From Muribaculaceae bacterium (GTDB lineage: Bacteria > Bacteroidota > Bacteroidia > Bacteroidales > Muribaculaceae), in the NCBI GenBank assembly GCA_022484565.1, contig JAKVKZ010000029.1, positions 1 through 38,504 of the forward strand: a stretch of 38,504 nucleotides of DNA, given 5' to 3'. The number at the start of each line of letters is the position of its first letter. Positions within the stretch are counted from its first letter, which is position 1. Under the pieces are notes generated by a model that was not told the origin of the DNA, ran no database searches, and saw only the letters and a list, made by a program, of their open reading frames with translations. The translations under genes and the position numbers were made by a program. Of this stretch, positions 1 to 7,184 are shown one piece after another.

Positions 1-240
1 GGGCAGATGAAGTACAATATGGCATACCGGCGCTTCAGACACACCGGCAAAGATAAAGTCACTATGGACTTTGCCTTCTTCGCCATGGCATTCAATATAA
101 AGAAGATGTGCAAAATGGTGGAGAACATACAGCCGGAAACCGCCAATAAAACTGTTTCGGACGCATCAAAGACTATTTATGGCTTACTATACCTCTATAG
201 AACTTTAATTTGCCAATACTCTGAAAATAAAGCTGCATAA
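1..240 (+). CDS. IS1182-like transposase, C-terminal end (cut by window edge)
   Basis: The reading frame is open from the first base of the window to a TAA stop, so only about the last 79 residues are visible. The segment YRRFRHTGKDKVTMDFAFFA followed by MAFNIKKMC resembles the C-terminal tail of IS1182-type DDE transposases common in Bacteroidales. The catalytic DDE residues would lie upstream, outside the window. The tail ends normally, with no internal stop, so the gene may be intact. A hairpin followed by a T run lies about 40 bp downstream and probably terminates it. The family call rests on recollection of related tails and not on a search. Confidence 0.7.
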   Translation, partial: GQMKYNMAYRRFRHTGKDKVTMDFAFFAMAFNIKKMCKMVENIQPETANKTVSDASKTIYGLLYLYRTLICQYSENKAA

Positions 241-279
241 AGTATAATTATCTAATTAATGAAAATTGCCATATATATT

Positions 280-317
280 AAAAGAGGATGCATCGTTTTG
301 ACACACCCTCTTTTTTT
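280..317 (+). terminator. Intrinsic terminator after the transposase tail
   Basis: AAAAGAGG (280-287) pairs with CCTCTTTT (307-314) and runs into a T tract ending at 317. The loop contains the small palindrome GATGCATC. It sits between the transposase stop and the thiE-like promoter and insulates the two. Confidence 0.6.
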
Positions 318-463
318 GCAGTCATTTGCCGATAGAAGCGCCATTACGATTATTATTGTCCTAAGGGAATGCCCGCAACAGATTTTCAATACATCCTCAA
401 ATACTGCTATAAAAATCCTATGATTAATCGCAAATCGAAATGAAGAAAGAAATGAACGGAATA

Positions 464-495
464 TTTGCAAATCAATGCCTGCAATACTATCTTTG
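464..495 (+). promoter_or_regulatory. Bacteroidetes-type promoter of the thiE-like gene
   Basis: TTTG at 464-467 and TATCTTTG at 488-495 are separated by 20 bp. This matches the -33 TTTG / -7 TAnnTTTG pattern of the Bacteroidetes primary sigma factor. Transcription would begin near 502, which leaves the upstream TTG at 507 with almost no leader and favours the ATG at 543 as the start codon. Confidence 0.7.
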
Positions 496-542
496 CATAA
501 CGACAATTGGACAAAATCAATAACATTAACGAACACAATAAT

Positions 543-1175
543 ATGCTACAATTCATAACAAACGAATCTTCAACAATAGATATTGAGAAGCAAGTGCAAA
601 TGGTGATTGAAGGCGGGTGCCATTGGATACAACTTCGAATGAAAAATTCATCGAAGGAAGAAGTAACTGCAATGGCAAAGAAACTGCAACCAATCTGCAA
701 AGACAACGAGTGCATACTGGTTGTGGAAGACTGGATTGAAGTGGCGCAAGAGCTGAAACTTGACGGCATACACATTGATTCACTAACAGCAACAGCTGAT
801 GAAGCCAGGGCAAAATTAGGAGAAGAATTCATAGTCGGAATTACCGCCAGCACATTCAATGATATTGAAAAAATCGCAAAAAAAGACATTGACTATATAA
901 GTATCGGAAGATTTAAGGAAGCAAATTCTGAAAAAGGAGCTTCCCTTGGTGTAGAAGGTTACGCACAGATTTTAGGAAAATGCAAACTTTCAGGGATTTC
1001 AAACCACATTGTGGCATTCGGAGGTATCACTTACGATGATATTTCCGCATTAATGGCAACCGGCATCAATGGGATTGCTGTATCGGACGCCATCACTTCG
1101 GCAAAAGACCCTATTGCTGAAACCAAAAGGATGATAGACAAGCTACAGACTATTACAGATTTGAGGATAGGCTGA
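543..1175 (+). CDS. Thiamine-phosphate synthase-like (ThiE/TenI family) protein
   Basis: This 210-residue protein has a TIM-barrel pattern and the length of ThiE, which couples HMP-pyrophosphate to the thiazole phosphate. The N-terminal segment ending in WIQLRMKN (residues 28-35) matches the family's Q-x-R-x-K substrate-binding strand. AFGGI (158-162) and GIAVSDAI (177-184) match the C-terminal phosphate-binding strands. Two core motifs are missing. The GQxD metal-binding stretch is replaced by HIDSLT (77-82), and the PTxTK pyrophosphate loop is replaced by RFKEANSEK (123-131). No other thiamine genes are nearby. It could be a divergent ThiE, a TenI-like regulator or an enzyme with a changed substrate. 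The ATG start is preferred over an upstream TTG because of the promoter position. Confidence 0.75.
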   Translation: MLQFITNESSTIDIEKQVQMVIEGGCHWIQLRMKNSSKEEVTAMAKKLQPICKDNECILVVEDWIEVAQELKLDGIHIDSLTATADEARAKLGEEFIVGITASTFNDIEKIAKKDIDYISIGRFKEANSEKGASLGVEGYAQILGKCKLSGISNHIVAFGGITYDDISALMATGINGIAVSDAITSAKDPIAETKRMIDKLQTITDLRIG

Positions 1176-1276
1176 AACTTTACAAATAGAGGCTATCTAG
1201 ATAATTTTGAGCATTTCACGATATATAGTATTCGATAAATAGTTGAAGAATATAGATATAGTGATATACCTATACC

Positions 1277-1939
1277 CTACTTCAGGCAAATTTTCCCAAA
1301 AAATTCCGGACAATGGAAATTGGGCTTATCACTACGGATAGGCGACCAACTGAGATAATGCGGCAGACTGGTGCGAGAAGCACATTTATAGAAATTAGCC
1401 ATAATGTACTTGGGAAGTGCATCGCCAGCAACCCCGATAAGGCTGAAAGGGACAGCAATAGTTACATTCCACGCAAAAATGCCCTCCATTTCCTGAAAAG
1501 GACGTGAGCCGCATGAGGCATAACGCTTGATTTTGGCTATTTCAGCCGAAGATAAACGAGTGGGACTCAATCTGTCAACACGATGCGAAGCATTGCAAGC
1601 CCCAATACAGTTAAACTCAAAATTCCAATACTCATCACTATCAGGAAGCTGAAGGAAAAACTCCACACAACTATCGTCGGCCACAGGTGAATTGTCGGTA
1701 TAATTCATGGCCCGAAGGAAATTGCAACGGACAAAATAATCAACATAAATGTACTTTTCGGAATGCGCGATAGTGAAAATCGTTACAGGCTGGTAAGGAA
1801 ACTGCTTAGCCCAATTAAGGCTATCAATACTATGCTTTTCAGCCTTCTGTTCAAGAAAATCACCAACCTCTTCCATAGCCAAACCATCAAGTTCGGGGAA
1901 AAAAGGCACATCAAGAGTCTTATTTTTAATTTTATCCAT
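1277..1939 (-). CDS. Carbohydrate-binding family 9-like protein
   Basis: A 220-residue protein without a signal peptide. It resembles the CBM9-like domain found as stand-alone proteins in Bacteroidetes: a central stretch with EKYIYVDYFVR, then DDSCVEFFLQLPDSDEYWNFEFN, and a late segment with FAWNVTIAVPFSLIG. The family usually binds sugars in secreted xylanases, but the role of these short free proteins is not established. The ATG at 1939 was chosen over a GTG 21 bases upstream. It overlaps the stop of the upstream exporter gene by 8 bp (ATGGATAA), a layout that suggests translational coupling and a shared transcript. Confidence 0.65.
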   Translation of the reverse strand: MDKIKNKTLDVPFFPELDGLAMEEVGDFLEQKAEKHSIDSLNWAKQFPYQPVTIFTIAHSEKYIYVDYFVRCNFLRAMNYTDNSPVADDSCVEFFLQLPDSDEYWNFEFNCIGACNASHRVDRLSPTRLSSAEIAKIKRYASCGSRPFQEMEGIFAWNVTIAVPFSLIGVAGDALPKYIMANFYKCASRTSLPHYLSWSPIRSDKPNFHCPEFFGKICLK

Positions 1940-2576
1940 GTATAAAGTCAATAAAGCCACTCACAATGCCTACCAAAGAAAGTAAAATCATCACACCACC
2001 AATAACGCAATTGACAATCCACAAACTGCGGACATTAAATTTGGAACGGACTGCATTAACAAAAAGAGTGATGACAAACCACCAAGCCAAAGCACCTATG
2101 AAGATAAACGAGTAGCCGATAAGATAATGATAGTAATGAAAATCGGGCGACGGGAAATTGAAACGCGCAAAAAGACCGATAATCAGGAAAAGTATAAGAG
2201 GATTAGAGAAAGTGAACAGGAAACCAGTGACAAAATCCTGAGTGTAAGTGACCCGCTTTTCAGATGGAGCCTTTAGACTGCCAGCCGGATTTTTGCGCAT
2301 AAGATAAATGCCATAAATCAAAAGGACAACACTGCCCACTATTTTGAGCATCGACTGATTTTTTTCAATCAAGTCAACGACAAACGACATGCCATAACCT
2401 GTGAGCAGGCAATAAATCAAATCGGAGAAAGCAGCGCCTACGCCAGTGTAAAAGCCAGACCAACGCCCCTTGTTAAGAGTACGCTGAATGCAAAGCATTC
2501 CAACAGGTCCCATAGGAGCTGAGACGAACACGCCCACAGCCAAACAGTTTACTATAGTGAATAGGATTAACTCCAT
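1932..2576 (-). CDS. LysE/RhtB-family inner-membrane exporter
   Basis: A 214-residue membrane protein. Its N-terminus carries FVSAPMGPVGMLCIQRTLNKG, matching the family's conserved P-G-P segment after the first helix. It is followed by GFYTGVGAAFSDLIYCLL and further hydrophobic segments, about six helices in all. LysE/RhtB proteins export amino acids or related small metabolites, and the substrate cannot be told from the sequence. The gene is first in a two-gene unit with the CBM9-like gene, overlapping it by 8 bp. A -7-like element lies just upstream. Confidence 0.85.
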   Translation of the reverse strand: MELILFTIVNCLAVGVFVSAPMGPVGMLCIQRTLNKGRWSGFYTGVGAAFSDLIYCLLTGYGMSFVVDLIEKNQSMLKIVGSVVLLIYGIYLMRKNPAGSLKAPSEKRVTYTQDFVTGFLFTFSNPLILFLIIGLFARFNFPSPDFHYYHYLIGYSFIFIGALAWWFVITLFVNAVRSKFNVRSLWIVNCVIGGVMILLSLVGIVSGFIDFIHG

Positions 2577-2601
2577 TAATTCATCATTACATAATAGGAA
2601 G

Positions 2602-2638
2602 CAAAGATAATAAATAATTCATTATACATCTATGCAAA
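2602..2638 (-). promoter_or_regulatory. Possible promoter of the LysE-type exporter unit
   Basis: On the minus strand TATCTTTG (2609-2602) matches TAnnTTTG. A TTTG (2638-2635) lies 25 bp upstream of it, wider than the usual 19-21 bp. The -7 match and position are good and the -33 is uncertain. Confidence 0.35.
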
Positions 2639-2678
2639 TTTTCCATACATTTACTAAATAATAGGACAAACATGACTT

Positions 2679-3782
2679 TTATTGCATTTTACGGGCAAAA
2701 CGCACCTGACTTTTGTAGGTGGGGAACTTTAAAGTAAGAATCACGCCATTTTCAATAGTGGCATAAACGTCAACTGAAAAGTCGCTCATCGTCGCATCCC
2801 ACCAAAGGAGGTCGTAGTTGTCAACGAAATTCGTAGAAGTCAATTTACCCTTAATCATGCCGCACTTCCAATCGGCAACATTCACCTGAGCGCCATCAAC
2901 ATAAATAATGTCGTAACCAACAGGTGATTTCACAAGAGCCAAAGTGTAACGGCCACCCAGACGCAACTGATTTTCATCAAGATTGCGGTCAAGATAAGTC
3001 CAATAGCCCTCAAACGGGTCGGAAGCAGCTGCAAAATGCTCATCAAGAAGCTGCTTTGTCCACGAAGTGGCAAGCAACCTTGAAACAATAGGCGAAGAAG
3101 TGCATACGGCTCGCTCCAAAGAGACTTTCGCTCCTGAGCCAACCAAATATCCCATGCCGACAACGCCATTATAGTCAATATCGGGCAATTCGGAAATTAT
3201 GCGCAAAGTCTTGTTGCCAATTGAGATATTGGTGGATTTACCATCGTAAGCCACACAAATCACATTAAACCCATTGAAAAGGTCAACACAATCTGTGAGA
3301 GTGGCTGAATCAAGCACTTTTGAAACGCCAGCCTCAACCTTAACTGCCTCAACAACCATGCAACGCTTATCGAAAACCGAGTTCAAAGCGCTATTGGCAC
3401 AATGGAGACGTACGCAGCAATAATCAGCAGAATCACGATAGTTCCAGACCAATCCCCAAACAGGATTAGAGACCGAGGACTTTTTTCCTGAAGCCGAACG
3501 CACCTTGTAAGACTTGCCTTCAGCATTATTCAGGTTGGCAATACGCACATAATACTTAAACGACTTGTCAGTAACCGTGAAAGTGTCAACATTCACACGA
3601 GGAACATCGCGCTCATTGACATCGACAAGATAATTGCCCTGAACAACGGCAGGAGAAGCGATATGCCTTGATAAAGAGCCAAATCCGTTGAGATAAGTCA
3701 AATATGACGAACCGGCAACAGCACCCAAAACGGAGAGCGTTGACAGAAGCATCAGCATGACGAATCTACGGATAGAACACAT
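2679..3782 (-). CDS. Secreted protein of unknown function
   Basis: I do not recognise this 367-residue protein. Residues 1-24 form a signal peptide (RRFVMLMLLSTLSVLGAVAG), so it is probably exported. The middle part (WGLVWNYRDS, then VFDKRCMVVEAVKVEAG, NGFNVICVAYDGKSTNISIG and NGVVGMGYLVGSGAKVSLE) has the strand pattern and the 'small, transparent to self-exposure' look of LamG/3-keto-disaccharide-hydrolase-type beta sandwiches. That resemblance is an inference. The C-terminal 100 residues, ending KSQVRFARKMQ, contain beta-rich segments such as NLDENQLRLGGRYTLALVK. It lies 55 bp downstream of proS on the same strand and may be read through from it. Confidence 0.6.
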   Translation of the reverse strand: MCSIRRFVMLMLLSTLSVLGAVAGSSYLTYLNGFGSLSRHIASPAVVQGNYLVDVNERDVPRVNVDTFTVTDKSFKYYVRIANLNNAEGKSYKVRSASGKKSSVSNPVWGLVWNYRDSADYCCVRLHCANSALNSVFDKRCMVVEAVKVEAGVSKVLDSATLTDCVDLFNGFNVICVAYDGKSTNISIGNKTLRIISELPDIDYNGVVGMGYLVGSGAKVSLERAVCTSSPIVSRLLATSWTKQLLDEHFAAASDPFEGYWTYLDRNLDENQLRLGGRYTLALVKSPVGYDIIYVDGAQVNVADWKCGMIKGKLTSTNFVDNYDLLWWDATMSDFSVDVYATIENGVILTLKFPTYKSQVRFARKMQ

Positions 3783-3837
3783 TTCTATACAAATTAAAGC
3801 GGTTCAAGCCATAAAGGCCGAACCGCCATAGAAATCA

Positions 3838-5319
3838 TTAATAATTACGAGCAAATACCACTCGCTGAGCAGATGGATTACCAGTGACCATGCACTTGCC
3901 CGGTGTGGTGTCGCCATCAAGAGGAATGCAACGAATAGTGGCTTTAGTCTCATTCTTGATTTTCTCCTCAGTTTCAGGAGTACCATCCCAATGAGCGAGA
4001 AGGAAACCACCCTCTTCGATTTTCTCCTTAAACTCATCGTAAGAGTTAACCTCAATCATTTTAGCATCGCGATACTTCTTAGCCTTTTCAAATATTGCAG
4101 TCTGCATTTCATTGAGCAAAGCAGCTATATTGTCAACAATACCATCGAAAGGAACAGTCTCTTTTTCAAGAGTGTCACGGCGCATAAGTTCAACAGTACC
4201 ATTTTCAAGGTCACGAGCACCAATAGCAAGACGAACAGGGACACCTTTAAGTTCATAGTCGGCAAACTTGAAGCCTGGACGCTTGTTCTCGGCATTATCA
4301 TATTTGACGCTGATGCCAAGAGATTTCAAGCCATTTACTATAGGCTCAACCTTAGCATTAATAGCTGAAAGCTGCTCATCATTCTTATAAATAGGAACGA
4401 TGACTACCTGAATCGGTGCCAACTTAGGCGGCAGCACCAAACCGTTATCGTCAGAATGGCACATAATGAGAGCACCCATCAAACGAGTGGAAACGCCCCA
4501 AGAAGTAGCCCAAACATATTTAAGCTGATTGTCCTTGTCGATAAACTGAACATCGAAAGCCTTGGCAAAATTCTGTCCAAGGAAATGAGAAGTGCCCGAC
4601 TGAAGAGCCTTGCCATCCTGCATCATTGCCTCGATGGTGTAAGTTTCAAGCGCACCTGCAAAACGTTCGGTGGCTGATTTCACACCCTTTACGACAGGCA
4701 CAGCCATGAAATTTTCAGCAAATTCAGCATATACATTAAGCATTTTCACAGCTTCGGCCTGAGCTTCCTCACTGGTGGCATGAGCAGTGTGCCCTTCCTG
4801 CCACAAAAATTCGGCTGTACGGAGGAACATACGAGTACGCATCTCCCAACGGAAAACGTTGGCCCATTGATTGCAGAGAATAGGAAGGTCGCGATACGAG
4901 TTAATCCAATTCTTATAAGTGTTCCAGATAATAGTCTCGGAAGTAGGACGGATAATAAGTTCCTCATCAAGTTTTGCACTTGGATCAACCACTACCCCAT
5001 CCCCATTCGGGTCGTTCATAAGACGATAGTGAGTGACAACTGCACATTCCTTAGCAAAACCCTTAACGTGGTCAGCTTCCTTGCTGAAAAACGATTTAGG
5101 AATCAGCAGCGGAAAATAGGCGTTGACGTGACCAGTTGCCTTGAACATATCATCGAGTTGGCGCTGCATTTTTTCCCAGATGGCATAGCCATAAGGTTTG
5201 ATAACCATGCAACCACGCACAGCGGACTGTTCGGCGAGGTCAGCCTTTACCACAAGTTCATTATACCATTGAGAGTAATTATCAGCCCTCTTGGTGAGAT
5301 TCTTTAGCTCTATTGCCAT
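3838..5319 (-). CDS. proS: Prolyl-tRNA synthetase, archaeal-type (ProS type 3)
   Basis: This 493-residue class II aminoacyl-tRNA synthetase charges tRNA-Pro with proline. It is the short form without the bacterial editing insertion and is typical of Bacteroidetes, archaea and eukaryotes. Class II landmarks are clear. Motif 1 lies around [19 protein letters not shown]. The TxE loop is [12 protein letters not shown]. Motif 2 is [20 protein letters not shown] with QEGHTAH following. Motif 3 lies around [14 protein letters not shown]. The anticodon-binding domain begins near [10 protein letters not shown], and the C-terminal zinc-type domain ends with the usual aromatic tail (VVFARNY). A full-consensus promoter lies immediately upstream. 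Confidence 0.97.
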   Translation of the reverse strand: MAIELKNLTKRADNYSQWYNELVVKADLAEQSAVRGCMVIKPYGYAIWEKMQRQLDDMFKATGHVNAYFPLLIPKSFFSKEADHVKGFAKECAVVTHYRLMNDPNGDGVVVDPSAKLDEELIIRPTSETIIWNTYKNWINSYRDLPILCNQWANVFRWEMRTRMFLRTAEFLWQEGHTAHATSEEAQAEAVKMLNVYAEFAENFMAVPVVKGVKSATERFAGALETYTIEAMMQDGKALQSGTSHFLGQNFAKAFDVQFIDKDNQLKYVWATSWGVSTRLMGALIMCHSDDNGLVLPPKLAPIQVVIVPIYKNDEQLSAINAKVEPIVNGLKSLGISVKYDNAENKRPGFKFADYELKGVPVRLAIGARDLENGTVELMRRDTLEKETVPFDGIVDNIAALLNEMQTAIFEKAKKYRDAKMIEVNSYDEFKEKIEEGGFLLAHWDGTPETEEKIKNETKATIRCIPLDGDTTPGKCMVTGNPSAQRVVFARNY

Positions 5320-5351
5320 TATATATGATGTATTTATTTGATTTCAAGGTG

Positions 5352-5383
5352 CAAAATTACAATAAAAATCGCTATCGGGCAAA
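5352..5383 (-). promoter_or_regulatory. Promoter of proS
   Basis: On the minus strand TTTG (5383-5380), a 20-bp spacer and TAATTTTG (5359-5352) fit the Bacteroidetes consensus exactly. Start of transcription is expected near 5345, about 25 bases before the proS ATG. Confidence 0.75.
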
Positions 5384-5450
5384 TGGAAGAACCATAGATA
5401 TTGAAGAGTGCAAAGAGGAACGGATACATTCAAATAAAAGGCTGCGGAAC

Positions 5451-6149
5451 GGGACAAACACGTGGGACAAAAAATGGCATGCAAAAGGCTGATTATCAAG
5501 ATTATTCTGAGGGTGTCCCACAAATTTTTTCACCATATTTTTCGCGATAGTTTCATGAAGGATGGAATGTGACGGGACATGCTTAAATGGCTTATTTTCT
5601 GATATTTTCAGTGATTTGAATTGTGGATGTGATGATTTCAGAGTACTAAACGGGACACACAGGTGGGACAAAAAATGACTTGCAATAGGCTGATTATCAA
5701 GATGGTTTTTATGGTGTCCCACAAATTTTTTCACCATATTTTTCGTGAAAATTTCGAGAAGGATTGAATGTGACGGGACATGCTTAAATGGCTTATTTTC
5801 CGAGATTTTCAGTGATTTGAATTGTGGATGTGATGATTTCAGAGTACTAAACGGGACACACACGTGGGACAAAAAATGACTTGCAATAGGCTGATTATCA
5901 AGAGGGTTTTTATGGTGTCCCACAAATTTTTTCACCATATTTTTCGTGAAAGTTTCAGGATGAATTGAATGTGACGGGACATGCTTAAATAGCTTATTTT
6001 CCGAGATTTTCAGTGATTTGAATTGTGGATGTGATGATTCAAGGCTAATAAACGGGACAAACACGTGGGACAAAAAATGAATTGCAAAAGGCTGATTATC
6101 AAGAGGGTTTTTATGGTGTCCCACAAATTTTTTCACCATATTTTTCGCG
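5451..6149. repeat. 201-bp tandem repeat array with GGGACA/TGTCCC words
   Basis: Three complete 201-bp units (5451-5651, 5652-5852, 5853-6053) and a partial fourth (6054-6149) lie head to tail. Each unit starts with GGGACAnACnnGTGGGACA, has an inverted TGTCCCAC about 45 bp later, and a third direct ACGGGACATG about 50 bp beyond that, so every unit carries four short sites in fixed spacing. Between them lie conserved stretches such as GGCTGATTATCAAGA and TTTTTTCACCATATTTTTCG. Because 201 is divisible by three, one minus-strand frame stays open across the array (5372-6277, 67-residue periods). It has no recognisable start context, domain or promoter, so I treat the array as non-coding. Function is unknown. 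Confidence 0.9.
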
Positions 6150-6431
6150 GGACAATATGAGCAACAGCAATGAGCCGTATTGATTCGGACCAATACAGAA
6201 TAAATTGAAAAGTTTATTTGACGAATTTCAGATAATGATGAAGGAAAAAACATGATGATTGGAAATGAGAATCCCACTATTGCTCTTTTCGCGCGAAGAT
6301 AAAACTTTCAGGAAAGCTAAATGCAAGAAAAAAGGAAAAATACGGAAATTTTTGAGAGGATTGTTTGATGATTTTTGGGAGGACGTTTTTGGGGAAGTTT
6401 TGTGAGAATTTTTTGGGGAAGTTTTTGATAA

Positions 6432-6600
6432 TTGGCCATATTGTAAATTGCTTTGCAATTTTTGGGATTATGCACACTTTGGGCGGGAGAAAATACCATG
6501 TTCGGCAACTCCCTCCCGGCACTTCGCCCGCGCTACGCGCCATATTCTGCGCTTTGCCCTCTGGGCAAATGCTCAAATATCCTCTTAGGAGCAAAGATAG
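6432..6600. repeat. Intergenic cassette, copy A
   Basis: Begins with TTGGCCATATTGTAAATTGC, then GGGATTATGCACACTTTGGG, a TTCGGCAACTCC segment, CGCGCTACGCGCCATATTCT and the small palindrome TTTGCCCTCTGGGCAAA, ending in TCCTCTTAGGAGCAAAGA. Copies B and C share these blocks. No coding function is apparent. Confidence 0.75.
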
Positions 6601-6640
6601 AGGAAAATGCTCCGCATTTTATTGATAAAGCACCTTTTGT

Positions 6641-6753
6641 GCGGGAAAAAATACCTTGTTCGGCAACTCCCTCGGCACTTCGCCCGCGCTACGCGCCATA
6701 TTCTGCGCTTTGCCCTCTGGGCAAATGCTCAAATATCCTCTTAGGAGCAAAGA
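6641..6753. repeat. Intergenic cassette, copy B
   Basis: Carries the TTCGGCAACTCC, CGCGCTACGCGCCATATTCT, TTTGCCCTCTGGGCAAA and TCCTCTTAGGAGCAAAGA blocks of copy A almost unchanged, but lacks the leading TTGGCCATATTG part. It is about 160 bp after copy A. Confidence 0.75.
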
Positions 6754-6760
6754 GGGAGAC

Positions 6761-6791
6761 CTATCTAATTCATTTTCAATGAATTAGATAG
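6761..6791. repeat. Perfect 14-bp hairpin
   Basis: CTATCTAATTCATT (6761-6774) and AATGAATTAGATAG (6778-6791) are perfect inverted repeats around a 3-base loop. It follows directly after cassette B. No T tract follows, so it does not look like a standard terminator. Confidence 0.8.
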
Positions 6792-6838
6792 AGGAAAATG
6801 CTTCGCATTTTTATTGATTATGCACACATAACGTGGGA

Positions 6839-6860
6839 GGGCGGATACATGGATCCGCCC
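6839..6860. repeat. GGGCGGAT palindrome
   Basis: GGGCGGAT (6839-6846), a 6-base loop and ATCCGCCC (6853-6860), followed by CTAC. Similar GGGCGGAT...ATCCGCCCCTAC palindromes recur between genes of many bacteria, so this is probably a mobile or self-spreading palindrome unit. Confidence 0.7.
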
Positions 6861-6936
6861 CTACTTAGGGATAAACAAATGCTTCGCATTTTTTGCTAAT
6901 TTACACACGGGGATGGTAATAGGCCCGATTGGCCGA

Positions 6937-7080
6937 ATTGGCCATATTGTAAATTGCTTCGCAATTTTTGGGGATTATGCACACTTTGGGCGGGAGAAAA
7001 TGCCTTATTCGGCAACTCCTCCGGCACTTCGTGCCTGCGCCTACGCGCCATATTCTGCGCTTTGCCCACCGGGCAATCAG
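6937..7080. repeat. Intergenic cassette, copy C
   Basis: Repeats the arrangement of copy A (TTGGCCATATTGTAAATTGC, GGGGATTATGCACACTTTGG, TTCGGCAACTCC, CTACGCGCCATATTCTGCG, TTTGCCCACCGGGCAA) with more differences, and lacks the TCCTCTTAGGAGC end. Confidence 0.7.
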
Positions 7081-7101
7081 CGTTCCTTATTCTGCCTTTT
7101 T

Positions 7102-7148
7102 AGGATTTTCAATAACGAGCCACTCAAAGCGGCTCGCTATTGAATCCT
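7102..7148. terminator. Long imperfect hairpin 37 bp beyond the adhesin stop codon
   Basis: AGGATT(TT)CAATAACGAGCC (7102-7121) pairs with GGCTCGCTATTGAATCCT (7131-7148), with one mismatch and a 2-base bulge around a 9-base loop. On the minus strand it is the first structure after the 1458-residue gene. A terminator is the simplest reading. It could also be a structural element needed for retrohoming if that gene is a retroelement target. Confidence 0.55.
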
Positions 7149-7184
7149 GAATAATCAATTATTAATCCGCTCACTTCCGTTCGC

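Larger units (their letters stand above)
6150..7184. other. Gene-free stretch with palindromes and cassettes
   Basis: About 1 kb without a credible gene. Open frames here are short and built from repeat sequence. It holds three copies of a GC-rich cassette, a 14-bp perfect hairpin, a GGGCGGAT/ATCCGCCC palindrome, and repeated small hairpins of the forms AAATGC-TTC-GCATTT (6795-6811, 6877-6891) and AAATTGC-TTy-GCAATTT (6445-6461, 6951-6967). The look is that of accumulated intergenic repeat elements. Confidence 0.75.

Noticed and set aside
507..542. TTG at 507 as the start of the thiE-like gene
   Set aside because: The promoter places transcript start near 502, and homologs begin at the ATG at 543.
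252..889. Minus-strand frames opposite the thiE-like gene
   Set aside because: They are shadows of the ThiE frame and of intergenic DNA, without homology or promoter.
5451..6149. CRISPR array
   Set aside because: Units are 201 bp and almost wholly conserved, with no unique spacers and no cas genes nearby.
5372..6277. A 301-codon open frame on the minus strand across the 201-bp array
   Set aside because: It stays open only because the unit is 67 codons long. There is no promoter, start context or known domain, and changes between units are not concentrated at silent positions.
6453..7150. Several 60-109 codon frames within the palindrome cassettes
   Set aside because: Their sequence is repeat DNA read through. 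Equivalent frames in the different copies break at different points.
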